The notes below the pieces were generated by a model, which saw only the letters and a list, made by a program, of their open reading frames with translations, did not search any database and was not told where the DNA came from. Shown in pieces: positions 4,842-9,032 of a stretch of DNA of 9,032 bases (position 1 is the stretch's first letter; every line of letters begins with the position of its first letter). Both the position numbers and the translations under genes were made by a program. The stretch is from Clostridia bacterium (lineage in GTDB: Bacteria > Bacillota_A > Clostridia > Christensenellales > UBA1242), in NCBI GenBank assembly GCA_017454425.1, contig JAFTCZ010000021.1, positions 1 through 9,032 of the forward strand, in the 5' to 3' direction.

Positions 4842-5213
4842 ATGCCTACAATTAACCAACTAGTGCGCAAAGGTAGACAACGCAACACAAAAAAGTCAAA
4901 ATCACCACTTCTTGATTCTTGTCCCGAAAAGCGTGGCGTTTGCTTGAGTGTTACAACAACTACACCAAAGAAGCCAAACTCTGCACTTCGTAAGATTGCA
5001 AAGGTAAGATTAAGCAATGGTAGTGAAAGCACAGTTTACATTCCTGGTGAAGGCCACAACTTGCAAGAGCACAGTGTTGTATTAGTGCGTGGTGGCCGTG
5101 TAAAAGACCTTGTCGGTGTGCGTTATCACATTGTTCGTGGTGTACTAGATACCGCTGGTACTGCAAAGCGTCAACAAGGCCGCAGCAAGTATGGTGCAAA
5201 AAAGGGTAAATAA
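4842..5213 (+). CDS. rpsL: 30S ribosomal protein S12 (uS12)
   Basis: This 123-residue protein sits at the decoding centre of the small subunit and contributes to codon-anticodon proofreading. The hallmark stretches are present: [10 protein letters not shown] at the start, [14 protein letters not shown] (38-51), [20 protein letters not shown] (71-90), VRYHIVRG (93-100) and [11 protein letters not shown] at the end. The numbering matches E. coli S12 with the initiator Met. K43 and K88, where changes give streptomycin resistance, are both wild type, and D89, the beta-methylthiolation target of RimO, is present. Two places are odd: residue 91 is Val where nearly all S12 have Pro (DLPGVRYH), and residues 35-38 read LSVT where many bacteria have TRVY. 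It is the first gene of the str operon, with AAGGAGG 6 nt before the ATG. The length is normal and there is no frameshift. Confidence 0.98.
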   Translation: MPTINQLVRKGRQRNTKKSKSPLLDSCPEKRGVCLSVTTTTPKKPNSALRKIAKVRLSNGSESTVYIPGEGHNLQEHSVVLVRGGRVKDLVGVRYHIVRGVLDTAGTAKRQQGRSKYGAKKGK

Positions 5214-5224
5214 TCACCCAATTA

Positions 5225-5243
5225 ATTAATAATCATTATTAAT
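5225..5243. repeat. Perfect A/T dyad in the rpsL-rpsG spacer
   Basis: A 9-bp perfect inverted repeat is centred on C5234 (5225-5233 against 5235-5243), all A/T apart from the central base. As RNA it could form an 8-bp hairpin with a 3-nt loop. No T run follows, so it is not a terminator. In E. coli the rpsL-rpsG spacer is the S7 autoregulatory site; whether this 87-nt spacer has that role cannot be told from sequence. Confidence 0.35.
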
Positions 5244-5300
5244 AAAAAATTCTAACCCGATATATAGTAGGGCAAAAATAATCTAATAAGGAGGCAAATT

Positions 5301-5771
5301 ATGTCAAGACGCAATTCCGCAACAGTACGCGAAGTTTTGCCAGACCCAAAGTATGGCAGCACAGTAGTGGCAAAACTTATCAACCAAGTAATGTTGAAAG
5401 GTAAAAAAGGTATCGCACAAAACATTGTTTATTCTGCATTTGATGCACTTGCAAAAAAGACAGGCGAAACAGCAATGGACGCTTTTACAAAGGCTTTGGC
5501 AAACTGTATGCCAGAAGTTGAGACTCGCTCTCGCAAACTTGGTGGTGCAACATACCAAGTTCCAACCGAAGTAAGTCCAGCTCGTAAGCAAACATTGGCA
5601 ATCCGTTGGCTTGTGCTTTACTCAAAGAAGAGAGGCGAGCGCACAATGGCAGAAAGATTGGGTGCAGAACTTGTAGATGCATACAACAACACCGGTGGCG
5701 CTGTCAAGAAGAAAGAAGAAATCCACCGTATGGCAGAGGCAAACAAGGCGTTTGCTCACTTTAAGTGGTAA
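5301..5771 (+). CDS. rpsG: 30S ribosomal protein S7 (uS7)
   Basis: This 156-residue protein is the assembly initiator of the 30S head domain, binding the 3' domain of 16S rRNA and lying near the E site. Family signatures run the full length: REVLPDPKYGS (10-20), KLINQVMLKGKK (25-36), GGATYQVPTEV (80-90), QTLAIRWLV (96-104), KKRGERTMAERL (108-119), NNTGGAVKKKEEIHRMAEAN (128-147) and the C-terminal AFAHFKW. The length equals that of typical bacterial S7. AAGGAGG (5288-5294) lies 6 nt before the ATG. It is 87 nt after rpsL and 27 nt before fusA, in the classical str order. In other bacteria S7 represses translation of this operon; no confirmed S7-binding structure can be shown here. Confidence 0.98.
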   Translation: MSRRNSATVREVLPDPKYGSTVVAKLINQVMLKGKKGIAQNIVYSAFDALAKKTGETAMDAFTKALANCMPEVETRSRKLGGATYQVPTEVSPARKQTLAIRWLVLYSKKRGERTMAERLGAELVDAYNNTGGAVKKKEEIHRMAEANKAFAHFKW

Positions 5772-5798
5772 TAAGTATAAAAAATAAGGGAGAAAAAC

Positions 5799-7880
5799 AT
5801 GGCAAGAACAATTCCGCTAGACAAAGTCCGCAATATTGGTATTATGGCACATGTTGATGCAGGTAAAACCACAACCACCGAGCGTATCTTGTACTATACA
5901 GGAAAAACACACAAACTTGGTGAAGTTCAAGATGGTCAGGCAACAATGGACTGGATGGTTCAGGAGCAAGAGCGTGGCATAACAATAACAAGTGCGGCTA
6001 CTACTACATCATGGAAGGATTGTCAAATTAACATCATTGATACCCCCGGACATGTAGACTTTACAATAGAGGTTAAGCGCAGTCTTAAGGTGCTTGATGG
6101 TGCTGTGACAGTATTTTGTGCACGCAATGGTGTACAACCACAAACCGAAAATGTATGGAGACAAGCAAACGAATACAAAGTTCCTCGTATTGCATACATC
6201 AACAAAATGGACTCTCAAGGTGCAGACTTTTTAAGAGCTGTTGAGATGATGGGCGCAAAACTATCCGAGGCACACCCAGTAGCAATTCAATTGCCTATTG
6301 GCCGTGCAGATGACTTTAGGGGTATTATTGACCTAGTTGAGATGGATGCAGTTATTTATCTTGACGACGAAGGAAAAGAAATGTCTGTGCAAGACATTCC
6401 AGAAGATATGAAAGCAATGGCACAACAATATCATGATAAAATGGTAGAGGCCGTTGCCGAAGTAGATGATGCCTTGCTTGAAAAATTCCTTAATGGAGAA
6501 GAACTTACCAAAGAGGAAATAAAAGCAGGACTTCGCAAAGGAACACTCGAGTTAAAACTTAACCCTGTTGTTTGTGGTAGTAGTTACCGCAACAAGGGTG
6601 TTCAAAAACTTTTGGACGCAGTTGTAGATTATCTTCCTAGTCCTGTTGATATCGACCCTGCCGAGGGTGTACTTCTTAAAACAGGCGAAGAAGTTGTTCG
6701 CAAACCAAGTGATGACGAGCCATTTAGTGCTTTGGCGTTTAAGGTTGCAACCGACCAATTTGGAAGACTTACTTTTATTCGTGTTTACAGTGGTAAACTT
6801 GAGAGTGGAAGTTATGTATACAACTCAACAAAAGACAAAAAAGAGCGTGTGGCAAGACTTGTGCGTATGCACTCAAACCAACGCATAGAGATTCCGGAGG
6901 TTCGCACAGGTGACATTGCAGCTGTTGTAGGACTTAAGGAAACAACAACAGGTGACACACTATGTGATGACTCAAAACCAGTATTACTTAAGGGTATTGA
7001 GTTCCCAGAACCTGTTATTAAAATTGCTATCGAGCCAAAGACAAAGCAAGACCAAGAAAAAATGATTCAGGCACTTCTAAAGTTTGCCGAAGAAGACCCA
7101 TCATTCCGCACTTACACCGACCCAGAGACAGGCCAAACAATTATGGCGGGTATTGGTGAGTTGCAATTAGATATTTATTGTGACCGCCTACGCCGTGAGT
7201 TTAATGTAGATGCAAACATTGGTAAACCACAAGTATCATACCGCGAGACAATTAAGGGCAAAGTTCGTCAACAAGGTAAGTTTGTTCGTCAATCTGGTGG
7301 TAAAGGTCAATATGGTGATTGTATCATCGAGATGGAACCACTCGAGCCGGGCGCTGGATATGTGTTCGAAAACAAGATTGTTGGTGGTGCTATTCCAAAA
7401 GAGTTTATTCCACCAATTAATGATGGTATCGAAGAGGCAAGGCGCAATGGTGTGCTTGCTGGATACGAAACAGTTGACTTTAAGGTCACTTTGGTAGATG
7501 GTAGTTTCCATGATGTTGACTCTAGTGAAATGGCATTTAAGATTGCTGGTAGTATGGCATTCAAAGATGGTGCCAAGGCAGCAAACCCAGTTTTGCTTGA
7601 GCCTATCATGAAAGTTCAGGTTATCACTCCGGAGGAATACCTAGGAGATGTTATGGGTGACATTAACCGCCGTAGAGGGCAGTTAGCAGACATGGAGCTT
7701 AAGAATGGTCAGCAGACCATAAATGCGTTTGTTCCGCTTGCCGAGATGTTTGGTTATGCGACAGACCTTCGCAGTTTGACGCAAGGTCGTGGTATATTTA
7801 CTATGGATCTCGAGCGCTATGATGAAGTGCCAAAATTCGTGGCCGACAAAATCATAGGCGAGCGAAGCAAGGCATCTTAG
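5799..7880 (+). CDS. fusA: Elongation factor G
   Basis: This is a 693-residue translational GTPase that drives translocation of tRNA and mRNA and, with ribosome recycling factor, subunit splitting. The G-domain motifs are intact: P-loop [12 protein letters not shown] (17-28), switch 1 RGITITSAA (59-67), DTPGHVDF (81-88), NKMD (135-138) and the G5-like GSSYRNKG (usually GSAFKNKG). The EF-G-specific G' insert follows. Domain II, domain III (ending with [16 protein letters not shown]), domain IV with [10 protein letters not shown] (H571 at the translocation tip) and domain V with [18 protein letters not shown] and [16 protein letters not shown] are all present, so this is a full-length canonical EF-G. 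A small variant is [12 protein letters not shown] at about 106-117, where FCAVGGVEPQSE is usual. AAGGGAG (5786-5792) precedes the ATG. It lies 27 nt after rpsG and 31 nt before tuf. Confidence 0.98.
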   Translation: MARTIPLDKVRNIGIMAHVDAGKTTTTERILYYTGKTHKLGEVQDGQATMDWMVQEQERGITITSAATTTSWKDCQINIIDTPGHVDFTIEVKRSLKVLDGAVTVFCARNGVQPQTENVWRQANEYKVPRIAYINKMDSQGADFLRAVEMMGAKLSEAHPVAIQLPIGRADDFRGIIDLVEMDAVIYLDDEGKEMSVQDIPEDMKAMAQQYHDKMVEAVAEVDDALLEKFLNGEELTKEEIKAGLRKGTLELKLNPVVCGSSYRNKGVQKLLDAVVDYLPSPVDIDPAEGVLLKTGEEVVRKPSDDEPFSALAFKVATDQFGRLTFIRVYSGKLESGSYVYNSTKDKKERVARLVRMHSNQRIEIPEVRTGDIAAVVGLKETTTGDTLCDDSKPVLLKGIEFPEPVIKIAIEPKTKQDQEKMIQALLKFAEEDPSFRTYTDPETGQTIMAGIGELQLDIYCDRLRREFNVDANIGKPQVSYRETIKGKVRQQGKFVRQSGGKGQYGDCIIEMEPLEPGAGYVFENKIVGGAIPKEFIPPINDGIEEARRNGVLAGYETVDFKVTLVDGSFHDVDSSEMAFKIAGSMAFKDGAKAANPVLLEPIMKVQVITPEEYLGDVMGDINRRRGQLADMELKNGQQTINAFVPLAEMFGYATDLRSLTQGRGIFTMDLERYDEVPKFVADKIIGERSKAS

Positions 7881-7911
7881 TATGTAAAAAAATTAAAGGA
7901 GATATTAAAAT

Positions 7912-9032
7912 ATGAGTTTCAAAATTGATGAAAACAAAGTAAAATTTAATGTTGGTACCATTGGTCATGTAGACCACGGTAAAACAACACTTACAGCTGC
8001 AATTTGTGAATTGCAAGCACTTCGCGGTTTGTCAGAGGCAAAAGACTATGACCAAATCGACAACGCACCAGAAGAGCGTGCTCGTGGTATTACTATTAAC
8101 ACAAGTCATGTAGTATACGAGACAGCAAAGCGTAGTTATGCGCATGTAGACTGCCCAGGACACGCAGACTTTATTAAAAACATGATCAGTGGTGCAGCAC
8201 AAATGGATGGTGCCATTCTTGTTGTTGCAGCAACAGATGGTGTTATGACACAAACAAAAGAACACATTCTTCTTGCTCGTCAAGTTGGTGTTCCTAGCAT
8301 TGTTGTATTTATCAACAAAGTTGACCAACTTCCTGAGGCAGACCGTGCGGACATGCTCGAGCTTGTTGAAATGGAGCTAAGAGACCTTCTTAACAAATAT
8401 GGTTTTGACGGTGACAACACTCCTATGATTTCTGGTAGTGCATTAAAGGCACTTGAAGCTGCAAAAAGCGGAAACGCTGACAGCCCAGATGTAAAATGTA
8501 TTGACGAGCTTTTGAACGCGCTTGACACATACTTTGCTGATCCAGCTCGTGATCTTGACAAGCCATTCCTTATGTCTATCGAGGGTGTAAACACAATCCC
8601 TGGTCGTGGTACAGTTGTTACTGGTCGTATCGAGCGTGGTCAAATTAAGGCCGGCAGCACAGTAGAAATTGTTGGTCTTCGTCCTACAAAATCTACAGTT
8701 GTTACAAGCATCGAAACATTCCACGAGACTCGCGACACAGCAGTTGCTGGTTACAACATTGGTGCTTTGCTTCGTGGTATCGACCGCAAAGAGGTCGAGC
8801 GCGGACAAGTTCTTTGTGCTCCTGGAACAATCACACCTCACACACAATTCCAATGCCATGTATATGTGTTGAAGAAAGAAGAGGGTGGCCGCAGCACTCC
8901 ATTCGTAACTGGTTACCGTCCACAATTCTACTTCCGTACAACAGATGTAACAGGTGGAATTACACTTCCTGAGGGTGTCGAAATTGTTATGCCTGGTGAC
9001 ACAGTTGACATGACTGTTGAACTTGACAAGCC
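7912..9032 (+). CDS. tuf: Elongation factor Tu (3' end beyond the window)
   Basis: The gene is open from ATG 7912 to the window end (373 codons plus two bases); EF-Tu is normally about 395-400 residues, so only some 25 are missing. It is the GTPase that carries aminoacyl-tRNA to the ribosomal A site. The P-loop GHVDHGKT (18-25), RGITIN (58-63), DCPGH (80-84), NKVD (135-138) and SGSALK (174-179) are intact. Domain 2 has GRGTVVTGR (231-239) and domain 3 has [15 protein letters not shown] (334-348). Several near-invariant positions differ: DGVMTQT for DGPMPQT (V111, T113), HADF for HADY (F87), HVVY for HVEY (V68), IEGVNTI for IEDVFSI (about 223-229) and AGYNIG for AGDNVG (Y281). This is either a fast-evolving lineage or a divergent copy. 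AAGGAG (7896-7901) lies 10 nt before the ATG. Confidence 0.96.
   Translation, partial: MSFKIDENKVKFNVGTIGHVDHGKTTLTAAICELQALRGLSEAKDYDQIDNAPEERARGITINTSHVVYETAKRSYAHVDCPGHADFIKNMISGAAQMDGAILVVAATDGVMTQTKEHILLARQVGVPSIVVFINKVDQLPEADRADMLELVEMELRDLLNKYGFDGDNTPMISGSALKALEAAKSGNADSPDVKCIDELLNALDTYFADPARDLDKPFLMSIEGVNTIPGRGTVVTGRIERGQIKAGSTVEIVGLRPTKSTVVTSIETFHETRDTAVAGYNIGALLRGIDRKEVERGQVLCAPGTITPHTQFQCHVYVLKKEEGGRSTPFVTGYRPQFYFRTTDVTGGITLPEGVEIVMPGDTVDMTVELDK

Noticed and set aside
7236..7609. Minus-strand open frames inside fusA
   Set aside because: They lie within the certain EF-G coding sequence, have no ribosome sites and resemble no family.
8443..8925. Minus-strand 160-codon open frame, rich in Cys and Thr
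   Set aside because: It lies entirely within tuf, whose reading frame and motifs are certain; the frame is a by-product of tuf's codon use.

Overview
The window looks like part of the chromosome of a low-GC Gram-positive bacterium (Bacillota, probably an uncultured Clostridia-like lineage). The base composition is AT-rich, nearly every gene has a strong AGGAGG-type ribosome binding site, and there is a VanW-family envelope protein typical of these bacteria. Ribosomal genes use many CGT/CGC arginine codons, as expected for highly expressed genes. TGA is used as a stop codon (end of the gene at 421-780), so this is not a mycoplasma-type genetic code. The species cannot be named from the sequence.

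Layout, left half. A short cysteine-rich gene lies on the minus strand (12-245). It is divergent from a run of plus-strand genes: a small three-helix membrane protein (421-780), a solitary HicB-like protein (845-1150) in an operon with an unrecognised 208-residue protein (1165-1791), a VanW-family membrane-anchored protein (1857-3230), and a sodium/calcium-type cation exchanger (3275-4288). Several of these have readable promoters, and two intrinsic terminators are visible (1811-1840 and 4312-4340).

Centre. A 553-base non-coding stretch (4289-4841) holds the exchanger's terminator and then a same-orientation array of DnaA-box-like 9-mers, two of them perfect (TTATCCACA on the minus strand). 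After that come a 25-bp pure A/T run, a near-consensus promoter (TTGACA, 17 bp, TAAAAT with extended -10) and a leader of about 220 nt whose 5' end folds into a terminator-like hairpin.

Right half. The str operon follows in its classical order: rpsL (S12), rpsG (S7), fusA (EF-G) and tuf (EF-Tu, cut by the window edge). These genes make the decoding and translocation machinery and are presumably driven by the promoter at 4583-4611. rpoB/rpoC are not directly upstream, so the usual rpoBC-str linkage is broken or separated here.

The points most worth a second look are the DnaA-box array just upstream of the str promoter (origin-like, or DnaA control of translation genes), the attenuator-like leader, Val at the normally invariant Pro91 of S12, a divergent EF-Tu, a swapped Asp/Asn pair in the exchanger, and the cysteine-rich minus-strand gene. 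I see no CRISPR array, tRNA, rRNA, transposase or clear phage gene.
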